From Pseudanabaena sp. (GTDB lineage: Bacteria > Cyanobacteriota > Cyanobacteriia > Pseudanabaenales > Pseudanabaenaceae), in contig QBLS01000010.1 of assembly GCA_003249015.1 (NCBI GenBank), positions 1 through 64,000 of the forward strand: 64,000 nt of DNA, read 5' to 3'. Each line of letters opens with the position of its first letter. Position 1 is the first letter of the stretch. The notes under the pieces were generated by a model that saw nothing but the letters and a program-made list of their open reading frames with translations, made no database searches and was not told the origin of the DNA. Shown in pieces: positions 7,499-17,268 of the stretch. Both the position numbers and the translations under genes were made by a program.

Positions 7499-8527
7499 CT
7501 AATTCTTTGGTGTGCTTAGATCCAGTACTTTTCTGGCAGACAAACCATCAGCGGCTGTGCCGAAATACCATAACGAAGCGGCTGCTTCAGCGCGAGTGAT
7601 TGGCTTTTGTGGTTGCAATAGAGTCGTAAACCCAAAACTACGCCGAATATTAGACAGATCTCCTAACTGTGAGTCAGCAAAAATTGCACTTAGAGCCGAC
7701 TTACTGATGCGATCGCTATCTCGAAAGCCCCATGACTGGCGAATACTGTCAGCAGTGGCATTGGGTAAAGGCTTTCTCAAATCAAGGGGAATCTTCCACT
7801 GCACCATCTCTTCACGGGAGAGGGGATCGTCTGGTAAAAAGCGATCGCCTGTGCCACCGATTAGCCCTGCATTGGCTAGCCCTTGAATAATTGCAAAATC
7901 AGGGTGATTGCTAGGAATATCGGGAAAACTTCGCGCGTCATTGGTCTGGGCAAGGCGAATTTGACGACTGGGTTGATCGGCATAGAGGCGATTATTGGTT
8001 TCTAGTAGCCATCTGGCATATTCGCGGCGTGAAACCAAAATATTCGGTCTAAACTCTTGTCCTGTTTTGGGGGTGATCGTTCCTAACTGGTAGAGATCTT
8101 TAATCCAATCTCTAAGCGGGGCTGGCGCTTGACTGATATCGCTAAATTCCTTGGTCAGGTCTTGGCTCTGAGCTGTGGCAGTCTTAAAGTCAAACTTTAT
8201 AGCAAAAATATTTTGGAGGGAAGTTTTTAAGGAAGGGCTATTTGATGACGATGGTAAGGGGATCGTGGCGACTTGTTGAGATGAACTTTCGTCAGGCTTG
8301 GTGAGATTATTAGAATCTGTAAGCGTATTTTTCGAGATCGGCTCTGGGCTTGGTTCGGTCGTTGGTTTTGTCGGCTGATCGAGAGAAGTTTTTTCAGGTG
8401 GAGGGGTAACAGGGGCGATCGCATTTTCTAGGGAACTACCAATATTTGAGCCTTGGCAACCCAAGGTGGAGGATGCAACTATCCCGAGGAAAATAACGAT
8501 CAAAAATTTTCTAAATTCTGCACTCAT
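7499..8527 (-). CDS. SLH-domain lipoprotein
   Basis: The 342-residue protein has an N-terminal signal with a lipobox (SSTLGC, modified Cys about residue 24). A Pro/Ser/Thr-rich linker of about 70 residues follows. The C-terminal part carries S-layer-homology-like repeats: APLRDWIKDLYQLGTI...FRPNILVSRREYARWL, HPDFAIIQGLANAGLIGGTGDRFLPDDPLSREEM, and PITRAEAAASLWYFG. SLH domains bind peptidoglycan-linked polymers, so it is probably a membrane-anchored envelope protein of the periplasm. It lies 13 bases downstream of the Kef-type antiporter gene on the same strand, so the two are likely cotranscribed. Confidence 0.85.
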   Translation of the reverse strand: MSAEFRKFLIVIFLGIVASSTLGCQGSNIGSSLENAIAPVTPPPEKTSLDQPTKPTTEPSPEPISKNTLTDSNNLTKPDESSSQQVATIPLPSSSNSPSLKTSLQNIFAIKFDFKTATAQSQDLTKEFSDISQAPAPLRDWIKDLYQLGTITPKTGQEFRPNILVSRREYARWLLETNNRLYADQPSRQIRLAQTNDARSFPDIPSNHPDFAIIQGLANAGLIGGTGDRFLPDDPLSREEMVQWKIPLDLRKPLPNATADSIRQSWGFRDSDRISKSALSAIFADSQLGDLSNIRRSFGFTTLLQPQKPITRAEAAASLWYFGTAADGLSARKVLDLSTPKN

Positions 8528-8540
8528 ACGGTCATTATTC

Positions 8541-10346
8541 CTAAGAAGCCTTACTTTCAGTCTCGACTAAGCTCGGTAAAGTCGGGGACAAGGGGGCAGT
8601 AGTAGGCAAGATATAAGGTGCCTTAGGTCTAAAGTTTACATAACGACTGCGACGTGCTTCCATAATTTCTGACTGAATAGCTTGCTCATCTTCACCAAGA
8701 CAGATTAAAAGGTGAGTTGTTAGCTCTAAACTTGCCTCAAAGGTAGGATGGACGACTTCTTTCGCGCCTAGTTGATAGAGGGTATCGATGTCGGCATCTT
8801 TCTTAGCCCTAACTACGATGTCTATATTTGGAGCGATCGAGACTGCCCTTTGTACTGCCAGTCTAGTGGCGGCGGGGTCAGATATGGCAATCAGCATCGA
8901 ACGTGCATGATCAATTTCGGCTTTTTCGAGCACAAATGGGCTGGCGCAATTGCCATATAAGTAAGGAATATTTTGCGATCGCAGCATTTCCAGTTTTGAC
9001 TCCGCTGCCTCAATCACTAAAACCCTGTAGCCTTTAGACAGCAAAAGTGAGACGATGCCTTGTCCGATCCGCCCATAGCCACAGACAACTACGTGATCTT
9101 GTAACTCTGCATTAGCTGATAGCTCTTGGGGCATATCCAGCTTATTCATCCATGATTGTAAGAACGGTACTTTTTCTAGCAGCTCTAAAATCTTGGGAGT
9201 TGCCTTGAGTAAAAATGGCGTAACCATTAAGGTTACAGCCGTTGTTCCTAAAATTAATAGGTAAACTCGGCGCGAAACTAATCCTAATTTTTGTCCTTCA
9301 CTGGCTAGCACAAAAGAAAATTCTCCAATTTGCGCCAAGCCAAGCCCTGCAAAGATAGCGATTCGCAGGGGATATCCGAAGATGCTCACTAATGGCACCA
9401 CAATTAAAAACTTACCCAGCATCACGATCGCAACTAAGCTGAGAATTAATTCCCAGTTTTGGATCAAAAATACAGGATCGATCAACATCCCGATCGCTGC
9501 AAAAAATAGTGTCGCGAACACATCGCGCAGCGGTTCAACATAGGTAAGTGCTTGATCGGCATATTCCACCTCCGAAATCATCAAACCAGCGACGAAAGCA
9601 CCCATTTCAATGGACAGCCCCAACTGTTCCGTGAGCAATGCAATCCCCAAACACAATACAATCACGCTTAGCAAAAATAATTCGCGGCTCTCAGTACTCG
9701 CCACCCATCTTAAAAATGGCGGAATTATCCATATCCCTGCGGCGATCGCGCCACCTGCAAATAGAGCCGTTACCGATAGAGCCTTAATTACTTCAATGCC
9801 CACAGACTCAGGATGATCCAGCGCAGGCAAAACCGCTAGCATCAATCCCAGAGCCAAATCTTGAATAATCAACATCCCTAATGTCACCTGTCCCTGTGCG
9901 GACTCGGTTTCATTGTTCTCCATCAAGCTTCGCAGGACTACGGCGGTGGATGAGAGTGACAAAATACCACCCAAGAAAATTCCCTGTGTGGGTGTCTCGA
10001 CCCATCCCACAAATACGGATAGCGCCGTGGTAAGTGCAATGGTCAGTAAGACTTGTAATGTGCCACCACCAAGGGCGATCGCCTTCACTTTGTTTAGTTG
10101 CTTAAGTGAAAACTCAACACCAAGGGCAAATAGTAAAAAAGCAACCCCAAACTGGGCTAAAGTTTCTACCTGAATTAGCTCTTTAATTAGCCCTAGCCCT
10201 GTGGGCCCAACTACAATACCGCCAAAAATGTAGCCTAATAAAACTGGTAATCGCAGTGCTGCGGCAAACAAACCACCAAAGGAAGCGGCGGCGAGAACGG
10301 TTACTAAATCAACAATTAAGCGAAAATCTTCTTGCACAGAAACCAA
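8541..10346 (-). CDS. Kef-type cation:proton antiporter with TrkA-N domain
   Basis: A 601-residue CPA2-family transporter. About twelve hydrophobic segments fill residues 8-385 (LLGYIFGGIVVGPTGLG and GAFVAGLMISEVEY are typical Na+/H+ exchanger-domain motifs). A cytoplasmic Rossmann TrkA-N/RCK domain follows at about 420-540 (DHVVVCGYGRIGQGI, with an NAD-binding GxGxxG). KefB/KefC proteins exchange K+ for protons under nucleotide or redox control. The start is TTG at 10346 or GTG at 10337; neither has a clear ribosome binding site. The SLH lipoprotein gene follows 13 bases downstream. The transported ion is inferred from family only. Confidence 0.92.
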   Translation of the reverse strand: MVSVQEDFRLIVDLVTVLAAASFGGLFAAALRLPVLLGYIFGGIVVGPTGLGLIKELIQVETLAQFGVAFLLFALGVEFSLKQLNKVKAIALGGGTLQVLLTIALTTALSVFVGWVETPTQGIFLGGILSLSSTAVVLRSLMENNETESAQGQVTLGMLIIQDLALGLMLAVLPALDHPESVGIEVIKALSVTALFAGGAIAAGIWIIPPFLRWVASTESRELFLLSVIVLCLGIALLTEQLGLSIEMGAFVAGLMISEVEYADQALTYVEPLRDVFATLFFAAIGMLIDPVFLIQNWELILSLVAIVMLGKFLIVVPLVSIFGYPLRIAIFAGLGLAQIGEFSFVLASEGQKLGLVSRRVYLLILGTTAVTLMVTPFLLKATPKILELLEKVPFLQSWMNKLDMPQELSANAELQDHVVVCGYGRIGQGIVSLLLSKGYRVLVIEAAESKLEMLRSQNIPYLYGNCASPFVLEKAEIDHARSMLIAISDPAATRLAVQRAVSIAPNIDIVVRAKKDADIDTLYQLGAKEVVHPTFEASLELTTHLLICLGEDEQAIQSEIMEARRSRYVNFRPKAPYILPTTAPLSPTLPSLVETESKAS

Positions 10347-10382
10347 CTAAACAACGTTGCCACATATACTTTAGCTTGGATC

Positions 10383-10525
10383 TATAGCGCTTTACGTGCA
10401 AACACCAAAGGATAATTGCACCGTAATTATCCCAATTCACAAAAGTGTAGTCACAATTTTGTGAATCAAAAAACTAAACCCAGTAAGGGTTTTTAAATGA
10501 AGAAATGGCGTAACCATTTCTTCTG
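10383..10525. repeat. Family A hairpin followed by family C element
   Basis: A family A head (TATAGCGCTTTACGTGCAAACACC, 10383-10406) precedes the hairpin GGATAATT...AATTATCC (10410-10432). Next comes family C: ATTCACAAAAGTGTAGTCACAATTTTGTGAAT (10434-10465), AAACCCAGTAAGGGTTTT, and the GAAGAAATGGCGTAACCATTTCTTC hairpin (10499-10523). The region upstream of the Kef-type gene contains nothing else recognisable up to tRNA-Arg, apart from the GC-rich hairpins listed next. Confidence 0.8.
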
Positions 10526-10577
10526 GGGAGCGACAGCTAAAAACAAATTTTTGAGATCTAGATGCTGTGCCGAAAAT

Positions 10578-10735
10578 GAATAACCCCGCCGCAAGCGGAC
10601 GGGGTATCAAATTCTTTTTTACTAGAATTTACTCACACCGCAGAGCGGTGGGGTATTTACCCTCTTAGTTCAATAAAAATCAGATGCTTAATAGCGCTGC
10701 TTCGCTCTTCCACTAAACGTTACAGCCGAAGGCTA
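10578..10735. repeat. Cluster of short GC-rich hairpins
   Basis: Includes ATACCCCGTCC-type arms at 10580-10607 (ATAACCCCGCCGCAAGCGGACGGGGTAT), CACCGCAGAGCGGTG at 10636-10650 and a weaker GCTGCTTCGCTC/GAAGGCTAGC stretch near 10695-10730. These resemble the tips of the family A hairpins. No gene is visible. Confidence 0.55.
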
Positions 10736-10818
10736 GCTCTCAAAAACTAAGTTTTGTTTTTTGATCGCAAATTTGATCATAAATTGCACATTGTGTTATT
10801 ATTAGATTCGCGAGTTAA

Positions 10819-10892
10819 GGGCTTGTAGCTCAGTGGACTAGAGCACGTGGCTACGGACCACGGTGTCGGGGGTTCGAATCCCTCCTGGCCCG
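10819..10892 (+). tRNA. tRNA-Arg (anticodon ACG)
   Basis: A 74-base cloverleaf: acceptor GGGCTTG/CTGGCCC with one mismatch, D-arm GCTC...GAGC, anticodon arm CGTGG-CTACGGA-CCACG with anticodon ACG, T-arm GGGGG-TTCGAAT-CCCTC, discriminator G. The CCA end is not encoded directly after the discriminator. Arg-ACG tRNA is the substrate of TadA, encoded here at 30208. Confidence 0.93.
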
Positions 10893-10905
10893 TCCAAAAT
10901 AAATG

Positions 10906-10948
10906 AAAAAGCATCACTTGGTAAATCAATACTAAGTGATGCTTTTTT
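10906..10948. terminator. Terminator after tRNA-Arg, shared with the LCP gene
   Basis: AAAAAGCATCACTT / AAGTGATGCTTTTTT stem with U-tracts on both sides, 14 bases after the tRNA. It overlaps the stop codon of the convergent LCP gene by two bases. Confidence 0.9.
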
Positions 10949-12014
10949 ATTTTGTAACAAATACATTGGACAATGCCTGATCAACATCTTCAGGGCTAAC
11001 AATCCAATAGCTAAACCGAAATTCCTCAGGATCGCTAGGTCTACCCTGTAGACTGCTTGTCTGAATCTGATCGGGCTTAAGGGTCATTGCAAAGGTCGCG
11101 ATCGCCGTCATCTCATCAAAGCTAAGATCAGAGTCCACATGACGCTGCATGACGTTAATCAGATCGGGAAGATGAAGCACTACTGAAGGGTTGGCGATCT
11201 TGTCCTTAATCGCTCTCAACACCAACTGTTGTCTGGCAATCCTGCCAATATCCCCCTCTTCGTCATAACGAAACCTAGAAAATCCTTCAGCTTGTTCCCC
11301 ATTCAGAGTTTGCATTCCTGCGTAAAGGTCAATATTTAATTTCTGGGTTTTATCTTCATACTTCATGCGCTTAGGCACTTCGATCTCAATCCCTCCAAGG
11401 GCATCTACTAGCGCTGCTAAGCCTTGAGTATCAACCCGCACATAGCGATCAATTTGCACTCCATTAAGCTTTTCAGAGACCACTTCTTGGGCAAGCTTGG
11501 CTCCACCATAGACATTGGCGGCATTTATTTTAGTTATGCCATAGTCAGGAATAGGTACTTGAGTGTCACGGGGTATAGAGAGGATATTTACAGCACGACT
11601 CACAGGATCAAGACGAATCAGCAGCATACTATCGCTGCGACCGTTAAATGACTCAGGCGAACCCAGAGGCGCATCCAGAACTCGATCTACTCCCATCACC
11701 AAAATCTGATACGGCTGATCCAGCTTGCGTCCTAGCCCTTCGATCAGAACTTCTTGAGGTTTACGACCTGATATCAGCCCACCCCAATCCAAAGCATTGA
11801 TCGGAATGATCCGCCCTAAAAAAGCTCCTGATCCGACTGAGACTAGTAAAGATAGGGTAAAGCCAATCTTGGCAAAAGGAATACGTTTGATTGATTTGAC
11901 AGTGGATTGGACTAAATCAGTTGCCATCGGTTGTACGCAAATAGTGGGCAAATCAGCCTGACTGGTGGTATCGGCTGACCGAATTTTGGATGCAGTTATC
12001 GGTCTATTGCTCAC
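10947..12014 (-). CDS. LytR-CpsA-Psr (LCP) family protein
   Basis: LCP enzymes transfer undecaprenyl-linked glycopolymers to peptidoglycan or another acceptor. In cyanobacteria they are thought to act in wall polysaccharide attachment. The 355-residue protein has one membrane anchor at about residues 50-70 (IGFTLSLLVSVGSGAFLG), then the LCP domain. The domain shows the family arginines and aspartates: GVDRVLD, GRSDSMLLIRLDP, ILSIPRDTQVPIP, TKINAANVYGG, GFSRFRYDEEGDIGR. The start appears to be GTG 12014. The sugar nucleotidyltransferase gene diverges from its 5' side, fitting a shared role in surface polysaccharide. It ends in the tRNA-Arg terminator. Confidence 0.92.
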   Translation of the reverse strand: MSNRPITASKIRSADTTSQADLPTICVQPMATDLVQSTVKSIKRIPFAKIGFTLSLLVSVGSGAFLGRIIPINALDWGGLISGRKPQEVLIEGLGRKLDQPYQILVMGVDRVLDAPLGSPESFNGRSDSMLLIRLDPVSRAVNILSIPRDTQVPIPDYGITKINAANVYGGAKLAQEVVSEKLNGVQIDRYVRVDTQGLAALVDALGGIEIEVPKRMKYEDKTQKLNIDLYAGMQTLNGEQAEGFSRFRYDEEGDIGRIARQQLVLRAIKDKIANPSVVLHLPDLINVMQRHVDSDLSFDEMTAIATFAMTLKPDQIQTSSLQGRPSDPEEFRFSYWIVSPEDVDQALSNVFVTK

Positions 12015-12029
12015 ACACTACTCCGTACT

Positions 12030-12035
12030 TCTATA
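12030..12035 (+). promoter_or_regulatory. Consensus -10 box (TATAAT) for the nucleotidyltransferase gene
   Basis: A perfect TATAAT overlaps the in-frame ATG at 12036, so a transcript from this promoter would begin downstream of that ATG. That favours ATG 12075 as the true start. A weak TTGCTC lies 19 bases upstream. Confidence 0.5.
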
Positions 12036-12074
12036 ATGCTCAACAAACAACATATACCGCAAGTCAACAACTCT

Positions 12075-13031
12075 ATGCAAGCTGTAATTATTGCTGGTGG
12101 AAAAGGAACGCGCTTGAGACCCTTGACCTATGGATGTCCTAAGCCAATGCTACCCTTGGTGGACCGTCCATTTTTAGAATGGATGATTGACCGCTGTCGT
12201 AAAGCTAGTGTGAGCGACATTTTGCTAAACGTGCAGTATCAAGCGCGACAAGTGATTGATTATTTTGGAGATGGAGAACGCTTCGGTGTGAAAATTCGCT
12301 ATATCGAGGAGTCAACCCCACTCGATACAGCAGGTGCAATTAAGCTTGCAGAGCCATATTTTACGGGTGAGTCACTGATTGTGTTCAACGCCGATATTCT
12401 CACTAGCTTAGACTTGAAAGCCTTGATAAAGTTTCACAAGGAATCTCAAGCTGACGCGACTTTGACCTTGACGAGAGTGCCTGATATTACGCCATTTGGC
12501 TTGGTGGAAATCAATGAACAATGCCAAGTTAAAGCGTTTCGAGAAAAGCCCAATGCTTCACAGGCAGTAGAGTTTTTAGCGCAGGGAATTGACACGATCA
12601 ATGCAGGAACCTATGTATTAGAGCCAAGTATTTTTGATGTCTATCCCACGGGGGAGCCATTGAGCTTTGAACGCCGCGTTTTTCCTGATGTGCTAGAACG
12701 AGGCTTAAAGATGATGGGCTTTGTGTCAGAAGGCTATTGGATGGATATGGGAACTCCTGAAAAGTACTTTCAAGCTCAAGTGGATGTTTTGGAAGAGAAA
12801 GTGGAGTTTGATTTTGGCGATCGCGCTGAAAAGAGAGGTGAGGGAATTTGGATTGCTAAAAGTGCCACTGTTGCGGAAGATGCGATTTTAGAGGCTCCTT
12901 GCTTTATCGGTGATTTTGCCTCGATTGGCAAAAATGCTCATATTCCATCACAAACTCTAGTCGGAGCAAATTCTTCTGTTAATCGGAAGATCTCCTCGGG
13001 AATGTACAGTGCTGGGTCATTGCTAATTTAG
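12075..13031 (+). CDS. Sugar-phosphate nucleotidyltransferase (NDP-sugar pyrophosphorylase)
   Basis: From ATG 12075 the product has 318 residues and starts directly with the nucleotide-binding signature (MQAVIIAGGKGTRLRPLT...KPMLPL). The catalytic core continues with FNADILTSLDL and a GYWMDMGTPEKYFQAQ motif; a left-handed beta-helix end (IGDFASIGKNAHI) follows. This is the mannose-1-phosphate guanylyltransferase / glucose-1-phosphate thymidylyl- or uridylyltransferase group; the exact sugar cannot be read from sequence. It supplies activated sugars for surface polysaccharides and sits head-to-head with an LCP gene. Repeat hairpins follow its stop. Confidence 0.9.
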   Translation: MQAVIIAGGKGTRLRPLTYGCPKPMLPLVDRPFLEWMIDRCRKASVSDILLNVQYQARQVIDYFGDGERFGVKIRYIEESTPLDTAGAIKLAEPYFTGESLIVFNADILTSLDLKALIKFHKESQADATLTLTRVPDITPFGLVEINEQCQVKAFREKPNASQAVEFLAQGIDTINAGTYVLEPSIFDVYPTGEPLSFERRVFPDVLERGLKMMGFVSEGYWMDMGTPEKYFQAQVDVLEEKVEFDFGDRAEKRGEGIWIAKSATVAEDAILEAPCFIGDFASIGKNAHIPSQTLVGANSSVNRKISSGMYSAGSLLI

Positions 13032-13066
13032 TTAGATTGCTATGCGCTAAAACGAACCACAAGAAC

Positions 13067-13149
13067 TATTTTGAAAGCGTCGCTTCGCGACGCTTTCAAA
13101 ATAAAAAAATTAGATTTTGGTGGCGCGGCTTCGCCGTACCACCAAAATC
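13067..13149. repeat. Two family A-type hairpins in tandem
   Basis: First hairpin 13067-13103: TATTTTGAAAGCGTCG, tip CTTCG, then the reverse complement arm. Second hairpin 13113-13149: GATTTTGGTGGC...CGGCTTCGCCG...CCACCAAAATC. The TPR gene reading frame remains open through both, although the gene probably starts after them. Confidence 0.85.
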
Positions 13150-13192
13150 CATCACAGCAATTGTCGATCAACCCAAAAATCTTAAAAACATT

Positions 13193-15082
13193 ATGTCAAC
13201 GGAACCCTCTAGCAAGCCGCTTACCACCTACGAACGTTATCTTATCTTTGTTGAGAGAATTATTCTCAACATTGAAAATGGGAAATTACTGTCCAAAGAA
13301 CATATCTATCGGATTCTTTGTGACAGTTTGGAATCAGGAACGGGAGAGATATTTGAGCGATCGCTAGAGGAATATTCCCAATTATTGCAAGCTAACTTTG
13401 ACGCACAAACTGACGAAGTAAAGCAAGCCAAGGCAACTCAAAAGCTGCGGGCTATGAAGATTTTGAAGGATGCTTGGGCGCAGTGGCAAGAAAACTATCA
13501 ACTTCAAGATGCCTGTACTAGAGGGTTGCAAGCCATCCTTGCGGCTGATTCAGAAGAGAAACTATCTGTACTTGTGCAAGTGCTTGATCCTAATCAAGCG
13601 AATGTTTTTGAACGTCCGCATATTCAGCAACTAGCAGAACTTTTACAAAAAGCTGCTGAATCGGAAGAATCTGAAGCTTTTGCATTGCGCCAGATGGCAA
13701 CTGGTTTGCTGCGTGGTCTGGCATCCTTTGACCAACTGGAAGGTTCATTAGTAAGTTGGCTATACGAGGCGCAGCGACAGGTGGGATTTGAGCGATCGCG
13801 AGTTGCGGGCCCTTGGCAGATTTGGTCACAACAGATTTCTAGCCCCTTGCCCAAGGATTTATTTAGCACTCAAGCCAATAATCAATCCGCTGCCGCCATT
13901 GCCCAAGCTGTGACTAACATTGATCTGAGTGCTTGGGTGGAGCTAATCGTTTTATTGCGGTATTTACAGAGGAACTTAGTGCTTTGGTTTGATCGGCAGC
14001 CCTACGATGCCAATGCAGGAATCCATATGGCGGGAACAACCTATGTTGCCTTTGCGATGATTTGGTCAGAAATTAGTGGCGGATTTCAAAAAGCGCAACA
14101 GTTATCCCCTAGCGATCGCCAATCTCTAGCGAAGCTTTGCTTTCGGATTAGCTTGCAAATTTTACGCACCTTTGCTCAACGCGAAAACTTCCCCCTTTAT
14201 GGTGGAGTGTTTGCTTCATTTTCTGGTGAAAGCTTCCGAGAAACAATTAATTATCTTGATCAACCGCTCAAAGAATCCGAAAATACCCAAGAAAAAGCAC
14301 GTATTCTCACAATCTTAGGGCATTCCCAAACTTGGATTGGCAATCATCCACAGGCGATCGCCTTACATCAGGAAGCGCTAACCCTTGCCCGTGAGGTGGG
14401 TGATCAACGCTGTGAGATTGCCAACCTCAATCACATTAGTCGGATTAGCCTAATTCAGAAGAACTTCTCAACTAGTGAATCTCAAGCTCAAAGAGCAGTG
14501 ATTTTGGCACGACAAGTGGGTGATCGCCAAGGTGAAGCTAATGCCCTCGCCAACTTAGGCTACAGCGAAGTAATGCTAGCGCGTCAGCAGGAAGTCATTA
14601 CGCCTGAAGAACTGGAATCGCCGATCAATCATTTGGAACGGGGGCAGAAGTTATCCGAGAAATTGGATGATCTGCCCAATCAAGCCCTGTGTTGGGTGGG
14701 GCTGGGTACTGCTTATGTGGCGATCGCGCAACCAAGGCAAGCCCAGATTGCTTTGGAAAAAGGCTTGTTGATGACTCAAAAAATTGGCGATCGCGATTTG
14801 CAAGCATTATGTCATTCTTATTTGGGCGAGGCTCTCTATCAGTTAGAACAATTAGAACTAGCAACTTACCATGCTTGTTTGGGAATGTATCTATTAGAGC
14901 AGCGCCATAGTAAAACGTGGCAACAGGCGGCAGCTTTAGTGGCAATTTTGCAAGGAAAATTAGGTAATGAAGGGTTTTCGCAATTGCTGCAACAAATGCG
15001 ATCGCAGTTTATTGCGCTAATTGGCGTAGATGGGCTTGACCATATTCCCAATTTAATTGAGCGCTATCGCTCTGGTAATTAG
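13193..15082 (+). CDS. Tetratricopeptide repeat protein
   Basis: From ATG 13193 the protein has 629 residues. The frame is open 52 codons further upstream, but that part is encoded by two repeat hairpins, so the inner ATG is preferred. Residues about 1-350 are helical without a recognised domain. TPR units occupy about 365-600, for example ARILTILGHSQTWIGNHPQAIALHQEAL, NLNHISRISLIQKNFSTSESQAQRAV and GEANALANLGYSEVMLARQ. TPR arrays scaffold protein complexes; no partner is evident. No signal peptide is present. A hairpin separates it from the convergent CobW gene. Confidence 0.85.
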   Translation: MSTEPSSKPLTTYERYLIFVERIILNIENGKLLSKEHIYRILCDSLESGTGEIFERSLEEYSQLLQANFDAQTDEVKQAKATQKLRAMKILKDAWAQWQENYQLQDACTRGLQAILAADSEEKLSVLVQVLDPNQANVFERPHIQQLAELLQKAAESEESEAFALRQMATGLLRGLASFDQLEGSLVSWLYEAQRQVGFERSRVAGPWQIWSQQISSPLPKDLFSTQANNQSAAAIAQAVTNIDLSAWVELIVLLRYLQRNLVLWFDRQPYDANAGIHMAGTTYVAFAMIWSEISGGFQKAQQLSPSDRQSLAKLCFRISLQILRTFAQRENFPLYGGVFASFSGESFRETINYLDQPLKESENTQEKARILTILGHSQTWIGNHPQAIALHQEALTLAREVGDQRCEIANLNHISRISLIQKNFSTSESQAQRAVILARQVGDRQGEANALANLGYSEVMLARQQEVITPEELESPINHLERGQKLSEKLDDLPNQALCWVGLGTAYVAIAQPRQAQIALEKGLLMTQKIGDRDLQALCHSYLGEALYQLEQLELATYHACLGMYLLEQRHSKTWQQAAALVAILQGKLGNEGFSQLLQQMRSQFIALIGVDGLDHIPNLIERYRSGN

Positions 15083-15086
15083 ATGC

Positions 15087-15119
15087 CGAGATTGAGTGCG
15101 CGAAGCGCACTCAATCTCG
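15087..15119. repeat. Family A-type hairpin between convergent genes
   Basis: Perfect 15-base-pair stem CGAGATTGAGTGCGC with loop GAA. It lies between the stops of the TPR gene and the CobW gene, and could terminate both although it lacks U-tracts. Confidence 0.85.
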
Positions 15120-15120
15120 A

Positions 15121-16194
15121 TTACGCTAAACAATCTATAAAACCTTTGCGTAGATCTTCTTGCTTGAGATGCCGACCGATGAATACCAGTTGATTTCTGC
15201 GAGTTTCACTCTCTTTCCAACTGCGATCGCGAGTTGCGTCAAACTGCATATGCACACCTTGAAACACCAGACGCTCATCAGATCCAGCGAGATTAATAAT
15301 TCCCTTGGAGCGAAAAATATCTTGTCCTTGAGTTCTCAATAACTCACTAATCCAAGCTTGAAACTTATAAGGATTGACTTCTCCTGTTTCCAAAATACTG
15401 ACTGAACCAACTTCTTCATCATGGACATGGTGACGATGCTCATGGTGTTCGTGATGCTCGTGCTCATGATGGGAATGATCATGATCGTGATGAGAATGAT
15501 CATGTTCATGTTCTTCTTCCACTTGAGCCGCTAGAAATTCGGGATTCTTCTCTAAAATGCGATTTAGGTCAAAGCCGCCGACATTGAGAACCTTGTTAAT
15601 GCTATCGCCAATACTTTCAGTGTCAGTTTGATTTAACTGCACGCGGTCAACTCTTGCCAACACATTGAGGTGCTTGATTTTTGCTTCGAGTTCTTCCAGT
15701 TCTGACTCCGTAACGAGGTCAGTTTTATTTAACAAAATTACATCTGCAAATCCGATTTGTTCCAGCACTTCGCGATCGCCCCAATGTTGCTGAATGTGCT
15801 TAGCATCAACAACTGTTACTACCGCATCAAGTTCCACTTGCCTATGAATATCTTCATCCATAAAAAATGTCTGAATCACAGGGCCAGGGTCGGCTAAACC
15901 TGTGGTCTCGATTAATAAATGATCAAACTTATTGCGGCGGCGCATGAGATTGCCAATAATCCGAATTAAATCACCGCGCACTGTGCAGCAAATACAACCA
16001 TTATTCATCTCAAAAATCTCTTCGTCAGCACCAATCACCAACTGCTGATCGATCCCAATTTCCCCAAATTCATTGACGATTACGGCAACTTTTTTGCCAT
16101 GCTCAGCCGTGAGAATGTGATTGAGTAAGGTGGTTTTGCCTGCGCCAAGAAAGCCAGTAAGAACGGTGGCAGGAATTTGTGAGTTCGCGATCAT
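15121..16194 (-). CDS. CobW/P47K-family GTP-binding metallochaperone, His-rich
   Basis: The 357-residue G3E GTPase has a Walker A at residues 14-22 (GFLGAGKTT), the metal-binding CxCC motif in NNGCICCTVRGDL, the NKTDL guanine-specificity motif, and a C-terminal CobW_C domain (FQAWISELLRTQGQDIFRSKGI). A loop at about 225-260 is almost entirely His, Glu and Asp (DHSHHDHDHSHHEHEHHEHH). Such loops bind zinc, nickel or cobalt, and related COG0523 proteins act as zinc chaperones or serve B12 synthesis. Which metal applies here is not shown; no Zur-type box is identified. The gene is monocistronic, flanked by hairpins on both sides. Confidence 0.92.
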   Translation of the reverse strand: MIANSQIPATVLTGFLGAGKTTLLNHILTAEHGKKVAVIVNEFGEIGIDQQLVIGADEEIFEMNNGCICCTVRGDLIRIIGNLMRRRNKFDHLLIETTGLADPGPVIQTFFMDEDIHRQVELDAVVTVVDAKHIQQHWGDREVLEQIGFADVILLNKTDLVTESELEELEAKIKHLNVLARVDRVQLNQTDTESIGDSINKVLNVGGFDLNRILEKNPEFLAAQVEEEHEHDHSHHDHDHSHHEHEHHEHHEHRHHVHDEEVGSVSILETGEVNPYKFQAWISELLRTQGQDIFRSKGIINLAGSDERLVFQGVHMQFDATRDRSWKESETRRNQLVFIGRHLKQEDLRKGFIDCLA

Positions 16195-16252
16195 AGCTTA
16201 TGCTGCTTATTTGGAATACTGATTGATATATTGAGGATTATAACTTACAAAA

Positions 16253-16275
16253 AAGCCCTCGCTTAGCGAGGGCTT
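16253..16275 (-). terminator. Rho-independent terminator of chlL
   Basis: On the minus strand: AAGCCCTCGC, loop TAA, GCGAGGGCTT followed by six T residues in all, starting ten bases after the chlL stop. A very clean intrinsic terminator for the chl cluster. Confidence 0.92.
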
Positions 16276-16284
16276 CTTGATTAA

Positions 16285-17196
<912 letters not shown>

Positions 17197-17268
17197 CTAA
17201 ATATAAATAGATTTTATTCTTCCCCTTTCCCATTAAGGGAAAGGGGATGGGGGGTGAGGGTAATTAAA

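Noticed and set aside
7512..7886. A 124-codon plus-strand frame across the SLH lipoprotein gene.
   Set aside because: It is antisense to a gene with a clear lipobox and SLH repeats; its own translation is low in structure and shows no family.
10578..10735. Possible CRISPR array, because short GC-rich repeats are clustered here.
   Set aside because: The units are individual palindromes of different sequence and spacing; there is no constant repeat with unique spacers and no cas gene.
12036..12074. Upstream ATG that would extend the nucleotidyltransferase by 13 residues.
   Set aside because: It overlaps a perfect TATAAT box, and the family starts directly at MQAVIIAGG.
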